From Serratia fonticola (lineage in GTDB: Bacteria; Pseudomonadota; Gammaproteobacteria; Enterobacterales; Enterobacteriaceae), in NCBI RefSeq assembly GCF_001006005.1, contig NZ_CP011254.1:3658001-3722000 (forward strand): a DNA stretch of 64,000 bases, read 5' to 3'. Below, in pieces: positions 54,685 to 63,820 of the stretch. Both the position numbers and the translations under genes were made by a program. The notes beneath the pieces are model-generated. The model did no database searches, was not told where the DNA came from, and saw nothing but the letters and a program-made list of their open reading frames with translations. Positions within the stretch are counted from its first letter, which is position 1; every line of letters starts with the position of its first letter.

Positions 54685-55530
54685 ATGGCAGAGAGCGTGA
54701 GCAGGAAAGGGCGTCAGGAACAGGCTAATTTCATGCACGTCGACGATCTCGGCGGGCTGGAAGTGTTGCAGGCCACCTATCGCCGCCAGACCTTCTCCCG
54801 CCACAGTCACGAGGGGTTCTGCGTAGGCGTGATTGATGATGGAGCCCAGCGTTTTTACCGTACTGGCGGCGAGCATGTCGCGCCGTTGGGCAGTGTGATC
54901 CTGGTCAACGCCGATGATATCCATACCGGCAGTTCCGCCAGCGAAGACGGTTGGTCCTATCAGGCCATGTACCCCAAACCGGAGCTGTTGGCGTTCTTAT
55001 CCCGCGATCTGAAAACCGTCGCCGGGGCCACCCCCTATTTCCCTAACCCAGTGGTGCAGGATGCCGGGCTCGCCGGACAATTACGCTTAGCCTTTGGCAT
55101 GATGCGCAGTAACGAAAACCGTCTGGTGAAGGAGACATTGGTGTTTTCGGCGCTGACCTGGTTAATGCTGCGTCACGGCAAAAGCCGCATAGAGCCTGCC
55201 ACGCAAAGTAAGGCGCAAAGCCAGATAGCGCGGATCAAAGCCTTCCTGGATGATTTCCCCGAGGCTAATATCTCCCTGCTGGAATTAGCAGAGAAGGCCG
55301 GGCTGAGCCCTTATTATCTGCTGCGTCAGTTTCAACAGGCGACCGGTTTGCCGCCCCATGCCTATCAGATCCAGGCGCGTTTACGTAAAGGGCGCCAGCT
55401 GTTAAAGGCGGGCAATGGCGTATTGGAGACGGCACTGGCCTGCGGTTTTCACGATCAGAGCCATTTCCACCGTCATTTCCGCAAGTCCATCGGCGTGACG
55501 CCCGGTGACTACGTCAAATCGTTGAGATAA
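54685..55530 (+). CDS. AraC-family regulator of the AzlCD exporter
   Basis: 281 residues. N-terminal cupin effector domain (RHSHEGFCVGVIDDGAQRFY, GSVILVNADDIHTGSSA), C-terminal AraC HTH (ISLLELAEKAGLSPYYLLRQ, ALACGFHDQSHFHRHFRKSI). It lies 70 bp upstream of azlC on the same strand, so it probably regulates that pair. AAGG precedes the ATG. The ligand is unknown. Confidence 0.88.
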   Translation: MAESVSRKGRQEQANFMHVDDLGGLEVLQATYRRQTFSRHSHEGFCVGVIDDGAQRFYRTGGEHVAPLGSVILVNADDIHTGSSASEDGWSYQAMYPKPELLAFLSRDLKTVAGATPYFPNPVVQDAGLAGQLRLAFGMMRSNENRLVKETLVFSALTWLMLRHGKSRIEPATQSKAQSQIARIKAFLDDFPEANISLLELAEKAGLSPYYLLRQFQQATGLPPHAYQIQARLRKGRQLLKAGNGVLETALACGFHDQSHFHRHFRKSIGVTPGDYVKSLR

Positions 55531-55600
55531 ATACGCAAGCGGATACAATACTCGCCCTCTTTCCTGCGCTATTCTACTCCTTCGTTCGAAGGAGAAAATA

Positions 55601-56308
55601 ATGACTTACCAATCAACACTCACGGAGCCGCCAACGTTGCGCCTGCGCCCGGCCTTGCAAGGTGCGGTGGCGATCCTGCCGCTGTGCCTGGCGGTATTGC
55701 CCTGGGGGATCCTGGCAGGTTCAATGGCGATCCAGAGTGGCCTGACGGCGGCAGAGGGGCTGGGGATGTCGGCGATTGTTTTTGCCGGGGCCTCCCAACT
55801 GGTGGCGATGGGGATGATCAAGACCGGTGCCGGTATGCTGGCGATCCTGATCTCCACTTTTTTTGTCACCGCCCAGCACTTCCTCTACGGCCTGCGCCTG
55901 CGGGAATGTATTGCTCCGTTACCGTTGAGATGGCGTGTCGCACTGGCGTTTTTGCTGACCGATGAGCTGTTTGCCCTGACCGGCGATCATGGCCCGGCAC
56001 GCTTTAACCGTTGGTATGCATTGGGGGCTGGGCTGGCGTTTTATTTGAGCTGGTTCTTTGCCACTTTGCTCGGCGTAGTGGCGGCCAGCAGCATCGATCT
56101 GGATCGCTACGGGCTTGATTTCTCGATCGCCGCGACCTTTATCGCCATCATTGTGCCGCTGGTACGTAATCTGCCGGTGCTGGCCTGCGTTTTGACATCC
56201 TTGGTGCTGTCGATTGGTTTGCACCATTATCAGGTGCCTGGGGCATTGATTATTACCACCGTGGTGGCGATGCTGGTTGGGCTGCTGTGCAGTAGGGGGA
56301 AAGAATGA
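55601..56308 (+). CDS. azlC: AzlC-family branched-chain amino-acid exporter large subunit
   Basis: 235 residues with about seven membrane segments, typical of AzlC/YgaZ (ILPLCLAVLPWGILAGSMAI, VFAGASQLVAMGMIKTGAG, TDELFALTGDHGP). In E. coli YgaZH exports L-valine. GAAGGAG precedes the ATG. Its stop overlaps azlD (ATGA). Confidence 0.9.
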   Translation: MTYQSTLTEPPTLRLRPALQGAVAILPLCLAVLPWGILAGSMAIQSGLTAAEGLGMSAIVFAGASQLVAMGMIKTGAGMLAILISTFFVTAQHFLYGLRLRECIAPLPLRWRVALAFLLTDELFALTGDHGPARFNRWYALGAGLAFYLSWFFATLLGVVAASSIDLDRYGLDFSIAATFIAIIVPLVRNLPVLACVLTSLVLSIGLHHYQVPGALIITTVVAMLVGLLCSRGKE

Positions 56309-56616
56309 TCTGGCTGACCATTGTGTTGATGGGCGTGATCGTCTTCTTCAACCGCTACTGTTTCCTGGCACCTGGCCTGCCGGTGCGCTTATCGCAACGG
56401 ATGAGGACACTGTTGAGCTTCTCGGTACCTGCAGTACTGACCGCCATCTGCGGACCAATCATCGCTTTCAACGGGGATGAGTGGCGTGCACTGCCCGAAA
56501 ACCCTTATCTATGGGGAGCCGTGTTCGCCATTGTTCTGGCCGTTTTCCTGCGTAATACGCTGGCGGTCGTGGTGTTGAGTATGCTGATGTTTATTCTGCT
56601 ACGTACACTGCTGTAA
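56305..56616 (+). CDS. azlD: AzlD-family exporter small subunit
   Basis: 103 residues, about four membrane segments, AzlD/YgaH size. Starts MIWLTIVLMGVIVFFNRYCF and continues LPVRLSQRMRTLLSFSVPAV. Overlap with azlC indicates coupled translation and a two-subunit exporter. Confidence 0.87.
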   Translation: MIWLTIVLMGVIVFFNRYCFLAPGLPVRLSQRMRTLLSFSVPAVLTAICGPIIAFNGDEWRALPENPYLWGAVFAIVLAVFLRNTLAVVVLSMLMFILLRTLL

Positions 56617-56661
56617 CCCACGCCCCACAATTTTCCCCCTGGATCAATTAGGGGGAGAGCA

Positions 56662-57498
56662 TCACATTGCCATTGTCATTTCAAACTGACGCAACGGATC
56701 TTCGCGCCAGCCAAGGTGCTGGAAGAAGGGAGCGATGTCGTCTGGGACAAACACATTGGCCGACAGCGCCAGTGGGGCAAACTGTGCTTGCAGCGCTTGC
56801 AACAGACGGCGCGCCTGGCCTTGGCCGCGTAGCGCTGGTGGCACATAAATCATGCGCAGATGGCACTGTTGTGCGCCCGGCATCACCAAAGCAAAAGCCT
56901 GCTGGTCCAGAGTGAAGGCGCGTGGGGTACCGGGCAGCTTGTACAGTGACTCTGGGGCGATCAGCCACGGCAAGCCATGCTGGCCGTCGGCGGTCATTTG
57001 CTGGGCAAGTGCCAACGGGTCGATCGGTTGCAAGGTTGCCGAGGGTTCCGGGGTTGCCAAGGGGGCGTGAAATCCCAATAGCGTACGGGTGATGGCCAAG
57101 CCAGCCTGTTGATACAGCGCCAGTGCCGCTTGATTACCGGCGATCACTTCCAGCGAAAGCTGGCGATCGCCTCGCGTACGGGCATCCGTGATAATGCGTT
57201 GCATCAACGTCCTGCCTAACCCTCTGCCACGCATTTCCGGGCGGATAGACAAGGCCGCTACACGGCTATGTTGGCCCCGGCGCGCGATCAGGGCCAGAGC
57301 CACCGGGTGCTGCTGGTGGGTGACGACAATGCTGTGATTCAGGCTGAGGTCTTCGGCGGCAAAGCGGCTGCTAAAGGTTTCGCCGTCGATCACAAAGGGA
57401 ACAATGTAGTTCTCAAAACAGTGGCTGAGTATTTGCGCCAACTGCATACTGCTGTAGGGCAAAGCGGTGTGAAACTCGAACTGACTATCGATAGGCAT
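56662..57498 (-). CDS. Double-domain GNAT acetyltransferase
   Basis: 278 residues from the ATG at 57498 (MPIDSQFEFHTALPYSSMQL). Two GNAT domains: the first with RGRGLGRTLMQRI (about 90-100) and SLEVIAGNQAALALYQQAGL, the second (about 200-278) with the weaker RGQGQARRLLQAL. The second may have lost activity. Acceptor unknown. It is convergent with azlD. Confidence 0.85.
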   Translation of the reverse strand: MPIDSQFEFHTALPYSSMQLAQILSHCFENYIVPFVIDGETFSSRFAAEDLSLNHSIVVTHQQHPVALALIARRGQHSRVAALSIRPEMRGRGLGRTLMQRIITDARTRGDRQLSLEVIAGNQAALALYQQAGLAITRTLLGFHAPLATPEPSATLQPIDPLALAQQMTADGQHGLPWLIAPESLYKLPGTPRAFTLDQQAFALVMPGAQQCHLRMIYVPPALRGQGQARRLLQALQAQFAPLALSANVFVPDDIAPFFQHLGWREDPLRQFEMTMAM

Positions 57499-57597
57499 GA
57501 CGGTTCCAAAGCAAATAACCAAAGCTATACATTTAGCCGGGAATAGATTAACAGGCAAGCTTTACGCCACAAACCTGTGGGGGGGAACATGTTCGAC

Positions 57598-57623
57598 CGT
57601 AGGGGCGACGCATGCTGCGCCCG
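57598..57623. repeat. Dispersed repeat family B, copy 3
   Basis: CGTAGGGGCG followed by ACGCATGCTGCGCCC, preceded by GAACATGTTCGAC. Same orientation as copy 1. Lies between the acetyltransferase and porin genes. Confidence 0.7.
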
Positions 57624-57683
57624 TCTAATAGCAGGCTCTGCAGTTTCGGCGGCATGTGTGGTTCTGGCTGAAGAGTCGTGATG

Positions 57684-57708
57684 AAAAAGCCGGGCGAATT
57701 TGCCCGGC
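57684..57708 (-). terminator. Rho-independent terminator of the porin gene
   Basis: On the minus strand GCCGGGC and GCCCGGC pair around AAATTC and are followed by five T. Confidence 0.9.
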
Positions 57709-57771
57709 GAAGTCACTTCAGAAATAGCCGTAGCTATAAATTGCAGTAGTGGTTATGTGTCACAGCGTAAA

Positions 57772-58866
57772 TCAGAACTGATAGGTCAGAGCCACGGCAA
57801 TCACGTCGTCGGTTTTCAGACCTAGCTTGTTGTTGTCATCGAGTTGGTTGATTTTATAATCCACATAGGTGGACATGTTTTTATTGAAGTAATAGTAAGC
57901 ACCCACATCAATATATTTCACCAGGTCGGTGTCACCGATATTTTCAATGTCTTTAGCCTTGGACTGGACATAAGCCAGTGACGGGCGTAGGCCAAAGTCG
58001 AACTGATATTGCGCAACCACTTCCACGTTCTGGGTTTTATTGGCAAACCCGCTTACGGAGGTCGCGGCATTATTAATGGTCGCAGTGCCGGAAATTGGCG
58101 TCAGGTTATGAGTTTCTGCATAGGTAGCGGCCAGATACACGCTGTTGGCGTCGTATTTCAGGCCGGTTGCCCACACGTCGGCTTTATCGCCCTTGCCATA
58201 GCTGCTCTGTTTCTGGCCGGTAGTCCGGTTAGAAGAGGCATAGGCAGCGGTAACGCTGACGCCATCGATGATCTCGTAGCTGGAAGACAGACCGAAGCCG
58301 TCGCCGTTAGCTTTGCTGTTAGCGCGGGCATCGTTTTCGTTCTTGCCCTGATACTGCAACGCGAACTTCAGGCCGTCGACCAGGCCGAAGAAGTCGTTGT
58401 TACGGTAGGTAGCCACGCCGTTGGCGCGCCCGGTCATAAAGTTGTCGGTTTTGATATAGGTATCATCGCCAAATTCCGGCAGCATATCCGTCCAGGCGGC
58501 AACGTCGTAAATAACGCCGTAGTTACGGCCATAGTCGAATGAACCAAAGTTTTTCACTTTCAAGCCAGCAAAACCAAGACGGGTTTTAGTGTCTTTAGTG
58601 CCATCCGATTCGCTATGGTTGGCGGCGATCTGATATTCCCACTGGCCATAGCCGGTCAGCATATCGTTAATCTGGGTTGCCCCTTTAAAGCCGATACGTA
58701 CGTAGGTTTTATCACCATCATTGCTGGTATCGTCAGAGAAATAGTGCAGTGCTTTTACCCGGCCATAAAAATCAAGCTTGTTGCCATCTTTATTGTAGAT
58801 CTCTGCTGCCTGTGCAGTCTGGGCAATGAAAAGTGCCGCAATAACGGCAAGAAGATTAGGTTTCAT
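57772..58866 (-). CDS. General porin, OmpC/OmpF family
   Basis: 364 residues from the ATG at 58866, with GGGAAC just upstream. A signal peptide ends TAQA^AEIYNKDG. Porin motifs: [65 protein letters not shown] (constriction loop L3 with PEFGDD) and a C-terminal Phe (ALTYQF). It would form a trimeric outer-membrane channel. Which of OmpC, OmpF or OmpN cannot be settled from sequence alone. Confidence 0.9.
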   Translation of the reverse strand: MKPNLLAVIAALFIAQTAQAAEIYNKDGNKLDFYGRVKALHYFSDDTSNDGDKTYVRIGFKGATQINDMLTGYGQWEYQIAANHSESDGTKDTKTRLGFAGLKVKNFGSFDYGRNYGVIYDVAAWTDMLPEFGDDTYIKTDNFMTGRANGVATYRNNDFFGLVDGLKFALQYQGKNENDARANSKANGDGFGLSSSYEIIDGVSVTAAYASSNRTTGQKQSSYGKGDKADVWATGLKYDANSVYLAATYAETHNLTPISGTATINNAATSVSGFANKTQNVEVVAQYQFDFGLRPSLAYVQSKAKDIENIGDTDLVKYIDVGAYYYFNKNMSTYVDYKINQLDDNNKLGLKTDDVIAVALTYQF

Positions 58867-59231
58867 GGTGTTCCCTGCTTTATATGATTGAAAGACGCTG
58901 ATCATCTGTTTTATTACGATGCTACTTTGCTGCCGGAGCTAGCGCAGCGCAGATTTTTTACCGCAGTTGTGTGATGTATTTATGACAGGCCAGGTAAATG
59001 GATATTGAATAGTGAAAATAAACCCAGGAGATGCATTTTTTGTTGCAGATGAGAGGGGTTCTGTTGTGCAAACATGCGAGATTATGCGCAAAAAATTCGA
59101 TGTCCCACTGTGGGAGAAGGGGCCTCCTTGAGGTGCGTTTCGCAATGTTGACCAGCCAATCGTAACTCGGGCTGACGCCGCGGACGGTCTGTGGGACAAT
59201 AGCGCCATCATTTCGTTTAGATAAGAGTTGA
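58867..59231. other. Porin-dinG divergent intergenic region
   Basis: 365 bp with no ORF. It must contain the porin promoter (AT-rich at 58980-59060) and that of dinG. I searched it for a LexA box and saw none. An 8-bp palindrome lies at 59100 (TCCCACTGTGGGA). Confidence 0.45.
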
Positions 59232-61433
59232 ATGGCGCTTTCCCCCGCAGTTAAAGATCAGATCGGCCAGTGGTACAAAGCCCTGCAGCAGCAAATACCG
59301 GATTTTATTTCGCGTGCCCCTCAGCGGCAGATGATTGCCGAAGTGGCGAAGACCCTGGCCGGAGATTACCCACGCCATCTGGCGATCGAAGCGCCAACCG
59401 GCGTGGGTAAAACGCTCTCGTACCTGATACCGGGTATTGCCGTTGGCCGTGCCGAAAGCAAACCGCTGGTGGTCAGTACCGCCAACGTGGCGCTGCAGGA
59501 TCAGATCTACAGCAAAGATTTACCGCTGTTGAAAAAGATCATTCCCGATCTGAAATTCACCGGCGCGTTTGGCCGTGGGCGCTATGTTTGCCCGCGCAAT
59601 CTGGCGGCGATGAGCACCGACGTGGTCGAGCAGGGCGATCTGATGCTGTACCTGGACGAAGACGAGCTGGCGCCATCTAGCGGTGAAGAGCAGGCGCTGT
59701 GCCAAAAGCTGGCGAAAGCCCTGGCGCGCCATGAATGGGATGGCCTGCGCGATCACTACCAGCTATCGATCGATGACCCCCTATGGGGCAAGCTGAGTAC
59801 CGACAAGGCCAACTGCCTGGGGCGCAACTGCCACTATATTCGTGAATGCCCGTTCTACATCGCCCGCAAAGAAATTGAAACCGCCGACGTGGTGGTAGCC
59901 AACCACGCGTTGGTGATGGCGGCGCTGGAAACCGAGTCGGTATTGCCGAACCCAAAAGAGCTGCTGCTGGTGCTGGACGAAGGCCATCATTTGCCGGAGG
60001 TGGCACGGGATGCGCTGGAGATTGACGGTGAGATCACCGCGCTGTCAACCAACCTCCAGCTCGATATGATCGTGCGCCAGGTAGAACAGTGCATGACACA
60101 GTACCGGCCAAAGAACCCGCCGGGGTTGGCCAATAGCGAACGGCTAAAAAACCACTGCGAAGAATTGCGCGAGCTGATCCAGATTTTTGAGCACCAGGCC
60201 AATGCCTACCTGCCGCCAGATAGCGGTAACGCCGAATATCGCTTCGAAATGGGCGAACTGCCTGCGGAGATGGTTGAGATCTGCGCGCGTCTGTTCAAAC
60301 TGACGGACGGCCTGCGCGGCCTGGCCGAATTTATTCTTAACGACCTCACCGAGCAGACCGGCAAGCACGACATTGTGCGGTTGCATCGTACCATCATCCA
60401 GATGAGCCGCACGCTGGGCTACCTTGAAGCGATGAGCAAACTGTGGCGGTTGGCGGCAATGGATAAATCCTCCAACGCGCCGATCTCCAAATGGATTGCG
60501 CGTGAGCTGCGCGATAACGTTACCCATCTTTATCTGCATTGCGTGGGCATCCGTGTCAGCGATCAGTTGGAAAAACTGCTGTGGCGCAAGGTGCCGCACG
60601 TGGTGATCACCTCGGCAACGTTACGCTCATTGAATAGCTTTTCACGGTTGCAAGAGATGAGCGGGCTGAGCGAAAAAGCGGGCGATCGCTTCGAAACGCT
60701 GTCTTCGCCGTTTAATCACGTCGAACAGGGTAAAATCGTCATTCCCAAAATGCGTTTTGAACCGGCGATGGCCAACGAGGCCGAGCATCTGGAAGAGATG
60801 GCGCGCTTTTTCCGTGGCGAGCAGGCCAGCGGCCAGCATAAGGGGATGCTGATCCTGTTCAGCAGCCACCGTGCGATGCAGACCTTCCTCAGCTATGTCA
60901 CCGATCTGCGTCTGATGTTACTGGTGCAGGGCGATCAGCCGCGCTACCGGCTAGTGGAAGAACACCGTAAGCGGGTAGAGAAGGGCACTGCCAGCGTGTT
61001 GGTCGGGCTACAGTCATTTGCCGAAGGTTTGGATCTGAAAGGTGAACTGCTGACCCAGGTGCATATCCACAAGATAGCTTTCCCGCCGATCGACAGCCCG
61101 GTGATCCTCACCGAGGGCGAATGGCTTAAATCCCTCAATCGTTATCCGTTTGAGGTGCAGAGTTTGCCAAGCGCGTCGTTTAACCTGATCCAACAGGTGG
61201 GCCGCCTGATCCGAAGCAACGAGTGCCACGGTGAAATCGTGATTTATGACCGCCGCCTGTTGACCAAGAGCTATGGTTCACGCCTGTTGGCGGCGCTGCC
61301 GGTGTTCCCGATCGAACAGCGCGAGGTGCCGGAAGCGGACAAAGCCCATAAGGCGGCGTTAAAATCTGCGGCAGAGGCCACCAAGAAAGAGAAAAAGCGC
61401 AAAAATCCGTTTGCTCGCCGCCGTACCCGCTGA
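59232..61433 (+). CDS. dinG: ATP-dependent DNA helicase DinG
   Basis: 733 residues (E. coli DinG has 716). Walker A is APTGVGKT, the DEAH-type box is VLDEGHHL, and the [4Fe-4S] cluster Cys are seen in YVCPRN and NCLGRNCHYIRECPF. Conserved C-terminal helicase motifs: LFSSHRAMQTFLSYV, GLQSFAEGLDLKGELL, QQVGRLIRS. An XPD-like 5'-3' helicase that resolves R-loops, D-loops and replication conflicts. The C terminus is Lys/Arg-rich (KKEKKRKNPFARRRTR). No LexA site seen upstream. Confidence 0.95.
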   Translation: MALSPAVKDQIGQWYKALQQQIPDFISRAPQRQMIAEVAKTLAGDYPRHLAIEAPTGVGKTLSYLIPGIAVGRAESKPLVVSTANVALQDQIYSKDLPLLKKIIPDLKFTGAFGRGRYVCPRNLAAMSTDVVEQGDLMLYLDEDELAPSSGEEQALCQKLAKALARHEWDGLRDHYQLSIDDPLWGKLSTDKANCLGRNCHYIRECPFYIARKEIETADVVVANHALVMAALETESVLPNPKELLLVLDEGHHLPEVARDALEIDGEITALSTNLQLDMIVRQVEQCMTQYRPKNPPGLANSERLKNHCEELRELIQIFEHQANAYLPPDSGNAEYRFEMGELPAEMVEICARLFKLTDGLRGLAEFILNDLTEQTGKHDIVRLHRTIIQMSRTLGYLEAMSKLWRLAAMDKSSNAPISKWIARELRDNVTHLYLHCVGIRVSDQLEKLLWRKVPHVVITSATLRSLNSFSRLQEMSGLSEKAGDRFETLSSPFNHVEQGKIVIPKMRFEPAMANEAEHLEEMARFFRGEQASGQHKGMLILFSSHRAMQTFLSYVTDLRLMLLVQGDQPRYRLVEEHRKRVEKGTASVLVGLQSFAEGLDLKGELLTQVHIHKIAFPPIDSPVILTEGEWLKSLNRYPFEVQSLPSASFNLIQQVGRLIRSNECHGEIVIYDRRLLTKSYGSRLLAALPVFPIEQREVPEADKAHKAALKSAAEATKKEKKRKNPFARRRTR

Positions 61434-62264
61434 TTACAGCATTGCTTCAAACGCGGCACTGGTGGGGCAATCAGGTTGTGCGCTGTACATGACCAGCCGC
61501 AGGTGGTTGTCTTCATCGACAATAAACGAGGCGTGTTCAAACGTGACTTCGCCTGCCCCTGCAACCAGGAAAGTGCGTTGCCCCTGGCAGCGGCCATGAA
61601 TATCGTGCTGCTGCCACAGTTGGCGAAATTGGGGTGACACATTGCTCAGAGCCTGAATGCGTTGCAACATGGTGGCATCTTGCGGGGCGCGGGCGTAATC
61701 ACGTCGAAAGCTGGCCAGGATTTGCGGGGCTTGCTCCTGCCATTCCATCAACCGCTGATTGAGTTCGGGATCGGCAAACAGCATCCACAGCATATTGCGC
61801 TGCTGTGGCTGACGCTCAGCGATGGTAAACAGGCGGTCTGCCGCCGGGTTCCAGGCGATAATATCCCAACTCAGGTTCATCACATAGGCCGGGCGCAGGG
61901 TGAGATCGTCCAGCAAGCGGCGTACTAAGGGGGTAACCTGGCACCATTGATGGCCTGCTACCACCGGGGGCCGCTGATGCGCCAGTAAAAACAGATGATA
62001 GCGTTCGGTCGCATCCAGCTTCAGAACCCGTGCCAGATCCTCCAAAAACTCCACCGAAGCATTGATTTCCCGCCCCTGTTCCAGCCAGGTGTACCAGGTC
62101 AGGCCCACGCCAGCTAATGCGGCAACCTCTTCACGTCTTAGCCCAGGCGTACGCCGCCGCGTACCGCTCGGCAGGCCAACGGCCTGGGGAGAGAGTTTTT
62201 CACGCTTCATACGCAGAAAATCTGCCAACTCTTGGCGGGTTCGGTTAAGGGTACGTGGTGGCAT
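61434..62264 (-). CDS. MmyB-like XRE-family transcriptional regulator
   Basis: 276 residues. N-terminal XRE helix-turn-helix with the RRTPGLRREEVAALAGVGLT and WYTWLEQGREINAS signature, then a ligand-binding MmyB-type domain (YVMNLSWDIIAWNPAADRLF, WMLFADPEL). It ends directly against dinG (no gap) and is divergent from an MFS pump, so it probably controls it. The effector is unknown. Confidence 0.88.
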   Translation of the reverse strand: MPPRTLNRTRQELADFLRMKREKLSPQAVGLPSGTRRRTPGLRREEVAALAGVGLTWYTWLEQGREINASVEFLEDLARVLKLDATERYHLFLLAHQRPPVVAGHQWCQVTPLVRRLLDDLTLRPAYVMNLSWDIIAWNPAADRLFTIAERQPQQRNMLWMLFADPELNQRLMEWQEQAPQILASFRRDYARAPQDATMLQRIQALSNVSPQFRQLWQQHDIHGRCQGQRTFLVAGAGEVTFEHASFIVDEDNHLRLVMYSAQPDCPTSAAFEAML

Positions 62265-62273
62265 CGACGGGTC

Positions 62274-62315
62274 CTGTTACTCTTAGTAATAGTATAACTG
62301 GCTATATAGTAACAG
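62274..62315. promoter_or_regulatory. Inverted repeat between regulator and MFS gene
   Basis: CTGTTACT (62274-62281) and AGTAACAG (62308-62315) form a perfect 8-bp inverted repeat, with a smaller TTACT-CTT-AGTAA repeat inside. It lies in the 98-bp divergent gap, so an MmyB-type operator is a fair guess. Confidence 0.45.
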
Positions 62316-62362
62316 TTTAAAGCATGTTCCATACTGCCGCCATCATGATATCAGGGGGCGTT

Positions 62363-63781
62363 ATGGAACAGAGTTTTTCTAACAGCAAGGCTGGATTACC
62401 TGGGCTGCCGGTGTTGCTACTCGGTGGGTTCGTCACTATGTTCGATTTGTTTGTGGTTAACGTGGCGGTGCCGGTGATCCAGCAACAGTTCAACGCCAGC
62501 TTTGCCGGGGTTGGGTTGATTATCGCCGGTTATGAACTGGCTTTTGGCATCTTGCTGATTGCTGGCGGACGCTTGGGAGACCGCTTCGGCCGGCGGCGTA
62601 TGTTCAGCTATGGCATGTTGGCTTTTGCGCTGACCTCGACGCTTTGCGGTCTGGCGGGTTCGCTGTGGGTGCTGATTGTTGCCCGCTTTTTGCAAGGCGC
62701 AGCGGCCGCGCTGCTGTTTCCACAAATTTATGCCTTATTGCGCGTGCTGTATGGTGAAGAGCAGCGGCGGCGAGCCTTTGCTCGTTTGGGGATGACGCTG
62801 GGGTTGGCGGCGATTTGTGGCCAGGTGTTAGGTGGTTTTATTATCGAGGCTAATATTCTGGGCAGCAGTTGGCGCATGATCTTTCTGATCAACCTGCCGA
62901 TTGGCGTGCTGGCGGTGATGGCGGCGCGACGCATTCCTGAGTCCAGACTGGCGCAGGCCCAGCGGCTGGATGCTAAAGGCCTGCAGCTGGCCGCTGGCGG
63001 TTTGCTGCTGTTACTGTTCCCGTTACTGGAAGGCCCATCGCGCCACTGGCCTTGGTGGACTGTGCCGATGATGGTGCTGGCAGTGGCGCTATTAGCCTGG
63101 TTTGTCCGTTGGGAACGGCAACTTGCCCGTCATTCCGGTGATGCGGTGCTCGATCCGGCGCTATTTCGCCAAGGTCACTTTGCCCGTGGCACGGCAATTG
63201 TGCTGGCGATTTACTCCACCGCATCCTCATTCTTTCTTTGTTTTGCCCTGCTGTTACAGGCCGGAATAGGGCTGACGCCGTTCCAGGCGGGTTGCCTGTT
63301 CGCTCCGGCCAGCGCCGCCTTTATGCTGGCCTCCTTTTTGGCTCCGGGCTGGGTGCAACGCTGGGGGAATATTGTGTTGGCTGGCGGGGTGGTGGTCTAC
63401 GCCAGTGGCTTGGTATTGTTGATGGTGGAGGTGCTATGGGGACGGGCGTTCAGCCATCCGTTACAACTTTTACCCGGCCTGATGATTTTGGGCTTTGGTC
63501 AGGCATTGAGTATGACGCCCTTGCTTAATTGGGTGCTTGGCCTGGCGAAGGAGCATCAGGCCGGTATGGCGGCAGGCTTGGTGTCAACGGTGCAGCAGGT
63601 AGGCGGTGCTCTGGGGATAGCGGCCAGCGGTATGTTCTTTGTTCCGCTGCTGGCCGGGGGCGCAGAGCCACAGCACTATGCCAGAGCCTTTGCTGGTGCT
63701 ATGGGTTACAACCTGCTGGCGATGCTGGTTGCCTTGGTGTTGCTGCTCTACACCCACCGGCAGCTAGGCAGGGGCGGTTAA
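62363..63781 (+). CDS. MFS multidrug efflux-type transporter (DHA2 group)
   Basis: 472 residues from ATG 62363, after AGGGGGCGTT. About 14 membrane segments. MFS motifs: FVVNVAVPVIQQQFNASFAG, AGGRLGDRFGRRRMFSYGML, RFLQGAAAALLFPQIYALLR. Proton-driven export of drugs or metabolites is the usual role. Divergent from the MmyB-like regulator. Confidence 0.9.
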   Translation: MEQSFSNSKAGLPGLPVLLLGGFVTMFDLFVVNVAVPVIQQQFNASFAGVGLIIAGYELAFGILLIAGGRLGDRFGRRRMFSYGMLAFALTSTLCGLAGSLWVLIVARFLQGAAAALLFPQIYALLRVLYGEEQRRRAFARLGMTLGLAAICGQVLGGFIIEANILGSSWRMIFLINLPIGVLAVMAARRIPESRLAQAQRLDAKGLQLAAGGLLLLLFPLLEGPSRHWPWWTVPMMVLAVALLAWFVRWERQLARHSGDAVLDPALFRQGHFARGTAIVLAIYSTASSFFLCFALLLQAGIGLTPFQAGCLFAPASAAFMLASFLAPGWVQRWGNIVLAGGVVVYASGLVLLMVEVLWGRAFSHPLQLLPGLMILGFGQALSMTPLLNWVLGLAKEHQAGMAAGLVSTVQQVGGALGIAASGMFFVPLLAGGAEPQHYARAFAGAMGYNLLAMLVALVLLLYTHRQLGRGG

Positions 63782-63790
63782 AGCATTATC

Positions 63791-63809
63791 GCGCCGGTTT
63801 GCCCGGCGC
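63791..63809. terminator. Hairpin between convergent genes
   Basis: GCGCCGG and CCGGCGC around TTTGC. No T-run on either side. Confidence 0.5.
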
Positions 63810-63820
63810 TGCGTTACCAT

